Source: Phycisphaerales bacterium UBA2266
Lineage (GTDB): Bacteria; Planctomycetota; Phycisphaerae; Sedimentisphaerales; Anaerobacaceae
Assembly: GCA_002347125.1 (NCBI GenBank)
Contig: DDXG01000087.1
Coordinates: 2,056 to 13,995 of the forward strand
Direction of reading: 5' to 3'
DNA: 11,940 nucleotides
In this document: positions 1 to 6,419 of the stretch, piece by piece
How positions within the stretch are numbered: position 1 is the first letter of the stretch
How the letters are laid out: every line of letters begins with the position of its first letter
Program-made: the position numbers and the translations under genes
The notes under the pieces: generated by a model
The model's input: the letters and a program-made list of their open reading frames with translations, nothing else
What the model was told of the DNA's origin: nothing
Database searches by the model: none

Positions 1-494
1 TCGGCGGCGCGCAACTGCCATCCGTTCCACATCAGCAGGTGGATGATGATGCCCTTGGATTGCAGGTACTCGCACTGCTCGCGGAACCGCTTCCAGTACG
101 CCGGATTGAACCGCCGCAGGTCGAACTTCCGCGAGCCCGGCTCGACCTCCACGTAGGGGAACAGCACGCGCGCCGTCGAGCCGCCGTTTTCCCCGGCGAA
201 CGCCTCGACGTGCTTCCAGCTCAGCGGCGGATAGGCCCGCACGTGGTTGACCCCGTGCTCGGCCGCCCAGTCCGCCCACAGTCGCCAGTTGTAGGCGTCC
301 TCGGATGCGTAGAAGATGAAGTCACTCAGCCCCCCGAAGCTCAGCAATGCCCGCCCCTGATAGCTGAAATACACCCGCGGCGTCCCGGCCTCCTCCAGCC
401 GCAACTGCCCGCGAACCGGGGCCTCCAATACGGCGCAGACCAGCACGGCCGCAGCCACTGCTCTACACAGAATGGCCTTCACTCCATAACCCAC
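1..494 (-). CDS. Secreted TIM-barrel glycoside-hydrolase-like protein (3' end cut by window edge)
   Basis: The first 164 residues are visible and the gene runs off the left edge. The start is taken as GTG at 494, because GGAG lies 6 nt upstream (501-504) and a stop codon closes the frame just above it. A second in-frame GTG at 482 is possible. Residues 1-29 form an export signal: a Lys/Arg start, then a hydrophobic Ala/Val/Leu stretch. The mature part has segments typical of the first strands and helices of a (beta/alpha)8 barrel: LLSFGGLSDF (50-59), GVNHVRAYPP (81-90), and FNPAYWKRF (129-137) followed by GIIIHLLMWNGW (148-159). This pattern recalls GH5- or apiosidase/DUF4038-like proteins. 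The catalytic acids would lie beyond the edge, so no family is assigned. It starts 23 nt after the oxidoreductase gene stops, so the two are probably co-transcribed. Confidence 0.6.
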   Translation of the reverse strand, partial: MGYGVKAILCRAVAAAVLVCAVLEAPVRGQLRLEEAGTPRVYFSYQGRALLSFGGLSDFIFYASEDAYNWRLWADWAAEHGVNHVRAYPPLSWKHVEAFAGENGGSTARVLFPYVEVEPGSRKFDLRRFNPAYWKRFREQCEYLQSKGIIIHLLMWNGWQLRAA

Positions 495-517
495 AAGAGA
501 CTCCGTTCAAGCAAGCA

Positions 518-1798
518 TCAGATGCGCCAAGGCGACCGCATTGCCCGCGCCACCATGCCGTTGGCGACACGGTCCCCGACGAATTCCTCCTTCACCGGGT
601 CCCACTGCAGCCTGCGCTTCAGCAGCATGGCGATATTGCCCAAATGGCACAGCGTCGACGACCGGTGCCCCACTTCGGCGTTGCAGATCGGCTGTTTGCG
701 GGTCTTGACGCACTCGATGAAGTTGCGTATGTGGTTGTTGCTTTCGTACAGGTGTATCTCATCGGGGCCGATGGTGTCTTTGGCCAGGGCCTCCGGGGTC
801 GTCTGGAGCTTGCCGCGGTCCACGTAGACCATCCCATCCGTCCCGATGAACCGCGTCCCTGAGCCGCCCGTCGCGCATGTCAGCCTGACACCGTTGGCGT
901 AGACCACCTCGAAATGCGTCTTCGTGGCCGTCGTAAACAGCCCCGTCGTCGGGAATTCCCCCGTGCCGAGCACCTCCACCGGAACCGAGTCGTCCATCCC
1001 GAGCCCCCACTGTGCGATATCCAGGTGGTGCGCCCCCCAGTTGGTGATCTGCCCGCCCGAATAATCCAGCAGGAACCGGAACTCGTAGTGACAGCGCTGC
1101 TTGTGGTACGGCTCCCACGGCGCCGGCCCGAGCCACATGTCGTAGTCCAGTTCCGGCGGCACGGGCATCGGCTCCCACGTCGGCTCGCACGTCCGATTGT
1201 TGCCGGGAATCCCCACCGTCACTTCGGTGATCTTGCCGATTCGGCCGTTGCGGACCAGCTCACAGGCCAGCCGGAAGTTGCTGCTCGACCGCTGCTGGGA
1301 GCCGGTCTGCACGATCCGGCCGTAACGCGCCGCCTCATCGGCCAGTGCCCGGCCCTCCGCGATGGTCAGCGTCAGCGGCTTCTCGCAATACACGTCCTTG
1401 CCGGCCCGAACCGCCGCGATGGACACCGGCACATGCCAGTGGTCGGGCGTGCCCACGGAAACCAGGTCGATATCCTCGCGGCCGACCACCTCGCGGAAGT
1501 CCACGAAGCACGCCTCCTTGCCCAGCCCAACCGCCTTGGCCGCGGCCTCGCAGTGCGACGAATCCACATCGCAGATCGCAATCACCCGGACTTCCTTGCT
1601 CCCGTGAAACGCCCGCATGTTGCCGCTGCCCTGGCCGCCGACGCCCACGCAGGCCATCGTCAGCATATTGCTCGGCGCCGCCGCCCCAAGGACCGTCGAG
1701 GGCACAATCGCCGGGAACCCCACGGCCGCCCCCGCGACAAGCCCCGCCCTCTTCAAGAACCCGCGCCGTGTAACTCGATGACCCACACCTGATCTCAT
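518..1798 (-). CDS. Tat-exported Gfo/Idh/MocA family NAD(P)-dependent oxidoreductase
   Basis: This is a 426-residue protein with the chosen start. The frame is open to 1864, but AGGAAGG at 1808-1814 sits 9 nt before ATG 1798, which also places the Tat motif TRRGFLK at residues 10-16. A hydrophobic stretch (19-40) ending in Ala residues completes a twin-arginine signal, so the enzyme should be exported folded with its cofactor. The Rossmann dinucleotide loop GVGGQG is at 52-57. The family Lys motif CEKPL is at 138-142, where the Lys is the usual catalytic residue. NWGAHHLDIAQW at 253-264 carries the usual His-containing substrate motif. Family members oxidise or reduce sugars and cyclitols, and some cleave glycosides by transient oxidation. 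The substrate cannot be read from the sequence. It lies between a DUF1080 gene and a glycosidase-like gene, which points to a periplasmic sugar pathway. The length is normal for exported planctomycete paralogues. Confidence 0.9.
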   Translation of the reverse strand: MRSGVGHRVTRRGFLKRAGLVAGAAVGFPAIVPSTVLGAAAPSNMLTMACVGVGGQGSGNMRAFHGSKEVRVIAICDVDSSHCEAAAKAVGLGKEACFVDFREVVGREDIDLVSVGTPDHWHVPVSIAAVRAGKDVYCEKPLTLTIAEGRALADEAARYGRIVQTGSQQRSSSNFRLACELVRNGRIGKITEVTVGIPGNNRTCEPTWEPMPVPPELDYDMWLGPAPWEPYHKQRCHYEFRFLLDYSGGQITNWGAHHLDIAQWGLGMDDSVPVEVLGTGEFPTTGLFTTATKTHFEVVYANGVRLTCATGGSGTRFIGTDGMVYVDRGKLQTTPEALAKDTIGPDEIHLYESNNHIRNFIECVKTRKQPICNAEVGHRSSTLCHLGNIAMLLKRRLQWDPVKEEFVGDRVANGMVARAMRSPWRI

Positions 1799-1807
1799 AC
1801 CGTCCAT

Positions 1808-1814
1808 CCTTCCT
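1808..1814 (-). promoter_or_regulatory. Shine-Dalgarno AGGAAGG that fixes the oxidoreductase start
   Basis: On the minus strand AGGAAGG ends 9 nt before ATG 1798. It directly abuts the ATG at 1807, too close for that codon to serve as the start. The later ATG also gives a normal Tat signal peptide. Confidence 0.6.
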
Positions 1815-1829
1815 GCAAGAGACAATTCT

Positions 1830-1844
1830 GTCGCCGAAGGCGAC
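1830..1844 (-). repeat. Small intercistronic hairpin (GTCGCC-TTC-GGCGAC)
   Basis: This is a perfect 6-bp inverted repeat with a 3-nt loop in the 84-nt gap between the DUF1080 gene and the oxidoreductase gene. No T-tract follows, so it is not an obvious terminator. It could stabilise or segment the mRNA. A chance origin is possible at this GC content. Confidence 0.35.
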
Positions 1845-1851
1845 TCCACGG

Positions 1852-1872
1852 GCGCAATACGCATTACGCAAT
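1852..1872. repeat. Three tandem imperfect heptamers (consensus ACGCAWT)
   Basis: The plus strand reads GCGCAAT, ACGCATT, ACGCAAT in succession, a short 7-bp tandem array just downstream of the DUF1080 stop codon. The function is unknown. Short arrays like this can vary in copy number. Confidence 0.5.
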
Positions 1873-1882
1873 ATGAACAGAG

Positions 1883-3208
1883 TCAATCCAGTCGTTTCAC
1901 ACGGAGATTGCGAAACTCCACCTGATCTCCATGCCCCAGGAAACCGATATGTCCGCTCGGCCGCAGCAGGCCGGGGTGGTCCTGGCCGTCGATCGTCTTG
2001 GGGGTGCTCGCCTTTTCGATATCGGCATCCACAATCGTCCGGTCGTTGAGCTTGACGGTAATCTGGCGGCCCTTGGCGATCACTTCCTGGCAATTCCACA
2101 GACCGACCGGCTTCAAGTACCCCGGCTGGGCCGCGACGACCCCGTAGACCGAACCGTGGTGCTGCCAGTCCTTGAGCCAGCCTCGATAGCGAGGGGATGT
2201 GTCGTCGAGTATCTGCAGCTCCATCGCCACGTAGGCCGCGTTGCCCTCCAGCGGCGCGCGAATCCCCAGCCCGTTATTGGCCCCGGGCGTCAGGCGAAAA
2301 TCGAACCGCAGTACGAAGTCCCCGTACTCGCCCTGCGTATAGACATTCCCGCCGCCGCCCCGCAACGGGTCGCAGATCATGACGCCGTCTTCCACGCGAT
2401 AGCCCGCCACGCCGCCGACCCAGCCGCTCATGTCCTTGCCGTTGAACAGTAACTCAAAGCCCTCGGCCCTTTCCTGGTCGGTCAGTGTGTTCGCCCCCTG
2501 CTCGCGCGGAATCTCCCGGATATAGATATTGCGGAAATACAGCCTGCTTCCGTGCGACTGCAGTTCGATCTGGCCGGTCGGATAGATGGGCTTATCCCGC
2601 TCCCAGTAATTCTCCATCACGACGTTATCAACCACGATCTCGCCATTGAGAATCACGGTCACCTTTTCGCCGATCATGAGAATCTGGAATGTATTCCACT
2701 GTCCCACGGGCCTGTCGGCCACCTTCGCCGGTTTGCTCGGGTGCTTCTGGTTGTTGTACAGACCGCCGGAGCCCACCTGCGCGCCCGAGTCCGTCCGCGC
2801 CGTATCCCAGATCTGCACCTGGGGAGACCCTCGCAGATAGATCCCGCTGTCGCCGCCGGCCTCGATCTTCCAGTCCACCCACATCTCAAAATCGCCGTAG
2901 TCCCTGGCGGTGCACAGGCTGTGGCCCTTGCCGTCGAACTCCAGGGCCCCATCGGCCACCTTCCAGTGGGCCCGCATATCCTCATCGGCCTTCGCCTGGG
3001 CGGCCGCCAACTGCTCGGGATTCATCTTCGCCCGGCTCTTCGGATCGCCTACCAGGCCCTTCCAGCCGGTCAGGTCCGTCCCATTGAACAACGCCGTGAA
3101 CCCCTCCGGCGGCACATTGAGCGGCCGCTCCTGGGCCCCGACGCTCCCCACCGCAACGCAGACCACCCATAAGACCCATCCCATCCGACCCATCGAAGAC
3201 ATCTTCAT
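1883..3208 (-). CDS. Exported protein with two DUF1080 (3-keto-disaccharide hydrolase / LamG-like) domains
   Basis: This is a 441-residue protein with the chosen start at ATG 3208, which has GGAAGG 8 nt upstream (3217-3222). The frame is open to 3331. Residues 1-25 are a Sec signal peptide ending VGA before Gln26. There is no lipobox. Domain 1 spans about 36-232 and opens with GFTALFNGTDLTGWKG. Domain 2 spans about 249-440 and opens with the parallel GFELLFNGKDMSGWVG. Each closes with the matching strand patterns LYFRNIYI and VEFRNLRV. This opening is the hallmark of DUF1080, a concanavalin-like fold that Pfam now calls 3-keto-disaccharide hydrolase. Established members cleave glycosides already oxidised at C3. 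Two domains in one chain suggest either two specificities or one catalytic and one binding domain. It is the first gene of a unit followed 84 nt later by the oxidoreductase, a plausible maker of the 3-keto substrate. Activity is inferred. Confidence 0.88.
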   Translation of the reverse strand: MKMSSMGRMGWVLWVVCVAVGSVGAQERPLNVPPEGFTALFNGTDLTGWKGLVGDPKSRAKMNPEQLAAAQAKADEDMRAHWKVADGALEFDGKGHSLCTARDYGDFEMWVDWKIEAGGDSGIYLRGSPQVQIWDTARTDSGAQVGSGGLYNNQKHPSKPAKVADRPVGQWNTFQILMIGEKVTVILNGEIVVDNVVMENYWERDKPIYPTGQIELQSHGSRLYFRNIYIREIPREQGANTLTDQERAEGFELLFNGKDMSGWVGGVAGYRVEDGVMICDPLRGGGGNVYTQGEYGDFVLRFDFRLTPGANNGLGIRAPLEGNAAYVAMELQILDDTSPRYRGWLKDWQHHGSVYGVVAAQPGYLKPVGLWNCQEVIAKGRQITVKLNDRTIVDADIEKASTPKTIDGQDHPGLLRPSGHIGFLGHGDQVEFRNLRVKRLD

Positions 3209-3216
3209 GACCATAC

Positions 3217-3222
3217 CCTTCC
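3217..3222 (-). promoter_or_regulatory. Shine-Dalgarno GGAAGG that fixes the DUF1080 start
   Basis: GGAAGG is 8 nt before ATG 3208 but only 2 nt before the ATG at 3214. The inner ATG is therefore the better start. It also gives a compact signal peptide. Confidence 0.55.
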
Positions 3223-3250
3223 AAAGATTCGGGTGTTGCGGCGCAAGACC

Positions 3251-3292
3251 TCTGACGCTGCACGGTTCAGATCCGACCTTGCACGGTTCCGC
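3251..3292. repeat. Tandem 21-bp direct repeat in the DUF1080 leader (possible operator)
   Basis: Two adjacent 21-bp units (3251-3271 and 3272-3292) match at 16 of 21 positions by hand count. They share an identical core TGCACGGTTC at 3259-3268 and 3280-3289. The 21-bp period is two helical turns, so bound proteins would sit on the same DNA face. The units lie between the predicted transcription start (about 3314) and the start codon, where a repressor could block elongation. They could also act in the RNA. Confidence 0.45.
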
Positions 3293-3320
3293 GGCCCATA
3301 GCGATGGACCACTGATGCTT

Positions 3321-3350
3321 AATCTATTCAAATCCCCATCCCCATGTCAA
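3321..3350 (-). promoter_or_regulatory. Sigma70-type promoter for the DUF1080-oxidoreductase-glycosidase unit
   Basis: On the minus strand there is TTGACA (3345-3350), an 18-nt spacer, and TAGATT (3321-3326; 4 of 6 consensus bases). The -35 hexamer overlaps the TGA stop of the upstream mini-ISP gene. The predicted start of transcription is about 3314, leaving a leader of about 106 nt that contains the tandem 21-bp repeat. Confidence 0.55.
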
Positions 3351-3898
3351 CCGTCCCGCCGGTGGCCCCCGACAAATGCACCCGTCATGCACTCGGCCCC
3401 CATGAGCCGCAGCGTCTCATCGAGGGCCACAACCACCTTCTGATACCGGTTGACCTCCGAGTAGCTCAGGGTCCGTTCCCGTCGGTCCTTCAGCCATTTC
3501 TCGCAGACCTGATAGCCGCCTACATGAAACCCCCACACCTCCGGGCGCACGGCCTCAAAGTACTGGTCCTTGTTGATATACACCCGTCCCGCCGCCGCCC
3601 GCTCCGCATCCGCCACGTATTTGGGATACCCCGCTTCAACCATCATACTGCCCTCCGCCGGAAAACCGGGCCATCGCCCTTCATCCTCAAGAACCGCCGC
3701 TTCCATCAAATGCAGCGCCGCCAGGGCCGCCATCCGAACCGCCAAATCCTTCGCGGTCTTGATCGACTCCGGCTCCTGCGACAGAAAGGCCTCCACCAAC
3801 ACCTTGAGGGCGGGCCGATGCGTATGCTCCGTCGCATCCCCTCCCGCCAACGCCCTGTTAATCGCATCAAGGTACTGACCGAATGCATCCGCCACCAT
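3347..3898 (-). CDS. Mini Type ISP restriction-modification-like protein (N-terminal, middle and C-terminal pieces joined)
   Basis: This is a 183-residue protein starting at ATG 3898, with GAGG 6 nt upstream. The frame is open to 3937. Residues 88-167 strongly recall the C-terminal specificity region of Type ISP (LlaGI/LlaBIII-like) enzymes: GRVYINKDQYFEAV (104-117), HVGGYQVCEKWLKDR (125-139), then SY and YQKVVVALDETLRLM (152-166). Residues 1-37, with GDATEHTHRPALKVLVEA (20-37), recall the N-terminus of the same enzymes. Residues 38-60 (FLSQEPESIKTAKDL then AVRMAALA) recall another segment from the N-terminal part. The nuclease, helicase and methyltransferase parts, many hundreds of residues in normal members, are missing. 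No DPPY-type motif or Walker box is visible. The reading frame is nevertheless intact, and the gene has its own promoter and Shine-Dalgarno sequence. It could be an internally deleted remnant or a maintained small DNA-recognition protein. Family assignment is from recall, not a search. Confidence 0.65.
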   Translation of the reverse strand: MVADAFGQYLDAINRALAGGDATEHTHRPALKVLVEAFLSQEPESIKTAKDLAVRMAALAALHLMEAAVLEDEGRWPGFPAEGSMMVEAGYPKYVADAERAAAGRVYINKDQYFEAVRPEVWGFHVGGYQVCEKWLKDRRERTLSYSEVNRYQKVVVALDETLRLMGAECMTGAFVGGHRRDG

Positions 3899-3942
3899 AG
3901 CGCCCCTCAAGAGCCAGACCGGTCCAGTTGCCGCCAAACCGG

Positions 3943-3971
3943 ATTATCCCGACCTGCCCCGCCTCTGTCAA
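3943..3971 (-). promoter_or_regulatory. Near-consensus sigma70 promoter for the mini-ISP gene
   Basis: On the minus strand there is a perfect TTGACA (3966-3971), a 17-nt spacer and GATAAT (3943-3948; 5 of 6). The predicted transcription start is near 3936, giving a leader of about 38 nt with a GAGG Shine-Dalgarno before ATG 3898. Confidence 0.7.
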
Positions 3972-4027
3972 CCGCCGCCTCCGCCATGCTCCCGCCGATA
4001 ACCCGCCACGGGCCACCATCCGGCGGC

Positions 4028-4050
4028 CGGTAGGCATCGAGCACCTACCG
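4028..4050 (-). terminator. Stem-loop after the S8 protease gene, terminator-like without a T-tract
   Basis: This is a perfect 7-bp inverted repeat, CGGTAGG/CCTACCG, with a 9-nt loop, about 18 nt past the protease stop codon. A further G-U pair is possible in the minus-strand RNA. No T-run follows, so factor-independent termination is uncertain. Its position between the protease gene and the next promoter fits a transcript end. Confidence 0.4.
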
Positions 4051-4061
4051 TTCGCTATCCC

Positions 4062-4077
4062 CAGGCCCTACGGCCTG
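4062..4077 (-). repeat. Hairpin enclosing the S8 protease stop codon
   Basis: The minus strand reads CAGGCC-GTAG-GGCCTG, a 6-bp stem whose 4-nt loop contains the TAG stop of the protease gene. It may be chance in GC-rich DNA, or part of the 3' end structure together with the stem-loop at 4028-4050. Confidence 0.35.
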
Positions 4078-5747
4078 ACGAGGAGTCCGTACAACCGCAC
4101 GAAATCCCCGTAGTCCAGCAGATTCACCTCGCCGTTGCCGTCGAAGTCGGCCGGACATGCGGGGCCATCGCCCCCCCCCGCACTAAGCCAGAAACCCGCA
4201 AGCACGCCCAGGTCCGTCAGGTCTACATCGTCATCCCCATCGAGGTCCGCCGCCAGGACCTCCTGCGCCAGGGCCAGCCCCGCGGCCGCGTCCACCAGGC
4301 CATAACCGTAGTTCCAGTCCGGCCCGGCCGCCCCCAGATCGCCGGCCGAGAGCACCACCAGATTCTCCAGGTCCTCAACACCCAGCCCCGGATAGCCGCT
4401 CAGCAACAGCGCCATTATTCCGGAAACGACCGGCGCCGCGTAGGATGTCCCGGTCGCCTGCGAATACGACAGCGGGATCAATCCTCCGAACGTCAGGTCG
4501 GCCGTGCGAATCCCCTCCCCCGGCGCGACTACCAAAGGAAACACCGCCACGCTTCCACACGCCGCCGGACCCCGGCTGCTGCCCAGCGAGATCACCTGCC
4601 CGTCATCCACTGCTCCGACCGACACGACGTTGTCGTAGTTCGCCGGGCTTACACTCGTATAGATGGTCGGGCCGGAATTGCCCGCCGCGAAGACCACCGC
4701 AATGCCGGCCTCCCGCAGCAACTGGATATCCTCGTAAAACTCCAACACGCATTCATTGACGTGGTCCCGTATCTCCCACGAGTTGGTTACGATATCCGGC
4801 GCATCGTCCGTATTCGGGTCGCCGTCCGGATCCAGGAGCCACTGGAACCCCTCGTGGGCGCGGCTGAACGTCGAACCGCCCTGGTCGTCGAATATCCGCA
4901 CGGCGATCCACTGCGCCAGGGGCGCGACGCCGATGGCCGTGCCTCCGGCCGAGCCACCCACCAGGACCCCCATGACGCCCGTCCCGTGGCCATCCGAATC
5001 ATGCGGACTCTCGTAGACGCCAACGGTATCCAGCCAGCTATTGCCGCCGCCGCGCCAGGACCCTTGCAGATCCGGATGGTCGATGTCCACGCCCGTATCC
5101 ATCGTGGCGACGACAACGCCCTGTCCCATCAGACCCGCGGTCCATAGCTGTGGCGCGTTGACCATAGCCAGGTGCCATTCGGCCTGGACGTCGCCATTGA
5201 GCAGACGCGGCTGCGATCCGGAAGGCTCCGGTCCGCCAGCAAGGGCGGCCGGCTCGGCTGCATCGTCAGCCGCCGCAGACCTTCGGACAATCGTACTCCC
5301 GGCCCTGGGGCAACAACGCGATTCGATATGGATGGCCTGATCCAGCCGCACGCTTACAACGTCCGGGCGTCCGGCCACATCGAGGACGACGTCGCTCGTA
5401 GCCTCAAAAGCCAGGGCGTTGATGTGCCACAGCGGCCTGATACGTCCGACCCCACGCTGCTCGAGAAACGCGCGAACCGGCCCATGAGCCCGCTCGGCAT
5501 CTCGGCGCAGCGACCGGATCAATAGGGGCCGATCGCGCCGGCTCCCGTCAGACAATCGCCGGGAAGGGGTCTCGATACTGCGGAAGGATACAATGACGGC
5601 GATGCGGCCGTCCGGATCCGCCTGTTCGAGCACCTCGCCGAGCCGCCGGTCCATGACCGACGGGCGGGACGCCGATGCCTCCCGTCCGAGCGTCGGGATG
5701 CCGACGCCCAGGACCATCAGAGGTACGTACAACCACAGCCGTCTCAT
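4068..5747 (-). CDS. Secreted S8 subtilisin-like serine protease with C-terminal dockerin-like repeats
   Basis: This is a 559-residue protein. Residues 1-27 are a Sec signal ending near ASA. An I9-like propeptide follows (about 47-141, with GRIAVIVSF). The S8 catalytic domain (about 190-495) has Asp217 in MDTGVDIDHPDL, His254 in SDGHGTGVMG, oxyanion Asn357 in AAGNSG and Ser435 in GTSYAAPVVSG, so it should be active after propeptide removal. The C-terminus has two calcium-loop repeats of dockerin type I pattern: DLDGDDDVDLTDLGVLAGFW (501-520) and DFDGNGEVNLLDYGDFVRLY (534-553). Such terminal pairs are common in planctomycete exported proteins and may anchor or dock them. Cys145-Cys146 are adjacent, in the linker after the propeptide. 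The start is ATG 5747 with GGAGG 10 nt upstream. It follows the lipoprotein gene by 16 nt, so the two are translated from one mRNA. Substrate unknown. Confidence 0.92.
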   Translation of the reverse strand: MRRLWLYVPLMVLGVGIPTLGREASASRPSVMDRRLGEVLEQADPDGRIAVIVSFRSIETPSRRLSDGSRRDRPLLIRSLRRDAERAHGPVRAFLEQRGVGRIRPLWHINALAFEATSDVVLDVAGRPDVVSVRLDQAIHIESRCCPRAGSTIVRRSAAADDAAEPAALAGGPEPSGSQPRLLNGDVQAEWHLAMVNAPQLWTAGLMGQGVVVATMDTGVDIDHPDLQGSWRGGGNSWLDTVGVYESPHDSDGHGTGVMGVLVGGSAGGTAIGVAPLAQWIAVRIFDDQGGSTFSRAHEGFQWLLDPDGDPNTDDAPDIVTNSWEIRDHVNECVLEFYEDIQLLREAGIAVVFAAGNSGPTIYTSVSPANYDNVVSVGAVDDGQVISLGSSRGPAACGSVAVFPLVVAPGEGIRTADLTFGGLIPLSYSQATGTSYAAPVVSGIMALLLSGYPGLGVEDLENLVVLSAGDLGAAGPDWNYGYGLVDAAAGLALAQEVLAADLDGDDDVDLTDLGVLAGFWLSAGGGDGPACPADFDGNGEVNLLDYGDFVRLYGLLVRP

Positions 5748-5763
5748 ACCGCCGAGACCTCCG

Positions 5764-6384
5764 CTAATGAACGACGAGGTCTTCAGCCTTGAAGTCCCCG
5801 ACGATGACGGTCACGGTCTCGCCGGCTTTGACCAATCGTCCGGGATTGGCGAATATCATGAAGTAGGTCTTGCCGACCACGGGCACTTCGGGCTTCTGCC
5901 GCAGGGCGCCGACCTTCGGTGGCGTCGGCACGATCAGCTTGGCGCCGGTCCTGGGATGCTCAAGATGCGGCTTGTCGCGCTCATCGAACAGCGGCGCCGC
6001 CTTGTTGGGATCGACCAGCCGGTATCTGAAGTCCAGCATATAGCCCGCGGCCGACAGCATCATCGTACAGTCGCTGATGCCCCAGCGGGCCTCCAGGGCC
6101 GCAGCCTGCTCAGGCGATAGGGAAGGCTGAAATGGGGCTTGCGGCTCAGGCCGGCGCGCGTTCACCAAGTCGGCCGGCGCTACGGTCCTTTCGTCTCTGG
6201 CGGCCGGACGATTCACACCAGCCTCTCGAACGGGCTCCACCGGGCTTACGGGGGCGCTGCCCCCCGCCGACTCAGGGGGCTGGTTCGAATCGTCCGGCCG
6301 GGCCCTGCAGCCGAGGGCCAATAGCGCCACCCCGACAAGGACCGCGGACAGGACGCGACAACAGACAGAGGTTTGGTTTCTCAT
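5764..6384 (-). CDS. Lipoprotein of unrecognised function
   Basis: This is a 206-residue protein with a lipoprotein signal: Arg10, hydrophobic 11-24, and lipobox LALGC with Cys26 as the lipidation site. Residues 27-95 are Pro/Ala/Glu-rich and probably an extended tether. The conserved-looking C-terminal domain (about 100-206) contains GYMLDFRYRLVDPNKA, VPTPPKVGALRQ, YFMIFANPGRLVKAGE and VTVIVGDFKAEDLVV, which suggests a small beta-sandwich. I have a vague recollection of this domain near multicopper oxidase and copper genes in other bacteria, and it lies next to the cupredoxin operon here. No function is assigned. The next gene, 16 nt downstream, is the S8 protease. The start is ATG 6384. No Shine-Dalgarno is present, and the promoter position predicts a leaderless message. 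The remaining possible internal starts would break the signal peptide. Confidence 0.75.
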   Translation of the reverse strand: MRNQTSVCCRVLSAVLVGVALLALGCRARPDDSNQPPESAGGSAPVSPVEPVREAGVNRPAARDERTVAPADLVNARRPEPQAPFQPSLSPEQAAALEARWGISDCTMMLSAAGYMLDFRYRLVDPNKAAPLFDERDKPHLEHPRTGAKLIVPTPPKVGALRQKPEVPVVGKTYFMIFANPGRLVKAGETVTVIVGDFKAEDLVVH

Positions 6385-6390
6385 AGCACG

Positions 6391-6419
6391 AGTATATCAC
6401 AGGACAACGGCGAAGTCAA
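6391..6419 (-). promoter_or_regulatory. Strong sigma70 promoter giving a predicted leaderless mRNA
   Basis: On the minus strand there is TTGACT (6414-6419; 5 of 6), a 17-nt spacer and TATACT (6391-6396; 5 of 6). Only six bases (CGTGCT) separate the -10 hexamer from ATG 6384, so the expected +1 is the A of the start codon itself. The absence of a Shine-Dalgarno sequence agrees. Confidence 0.75.

Larger units (their letters stand above)
3899..4067. other. Intergenic region between protease and mini-ISP genes
   Basis: These 169 bases hold the mini-ISP promoter (3943-3971), its Shine-Dalgarno and the stem-loop that probably ends the protease transcript. No further ORF or RNA gene is apparent. 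Confidence 0.6.

Noticed and set aside
914..1792. 292-codon plus-strand open frame
   Set aside because: It is antisense to the oxidoreductase gene, rich in Arg/Pro/His as expected for a shadow, and has no domain.
1799..1864. Longer N-terminus for the oxidoreductase from the start codon at 1864
   Set aside because: It would bury the Tat motif behind 22 extra residues. The Shine-Dalgarno at 1808-1814 would then fall inside the gene.
1830..1872. Hairpin plus heptamers as a possible integron attC or mobile-element end
   Set aside because: There are no paired R and L boxes, no target duplication and no recombinase or transposase nearby.
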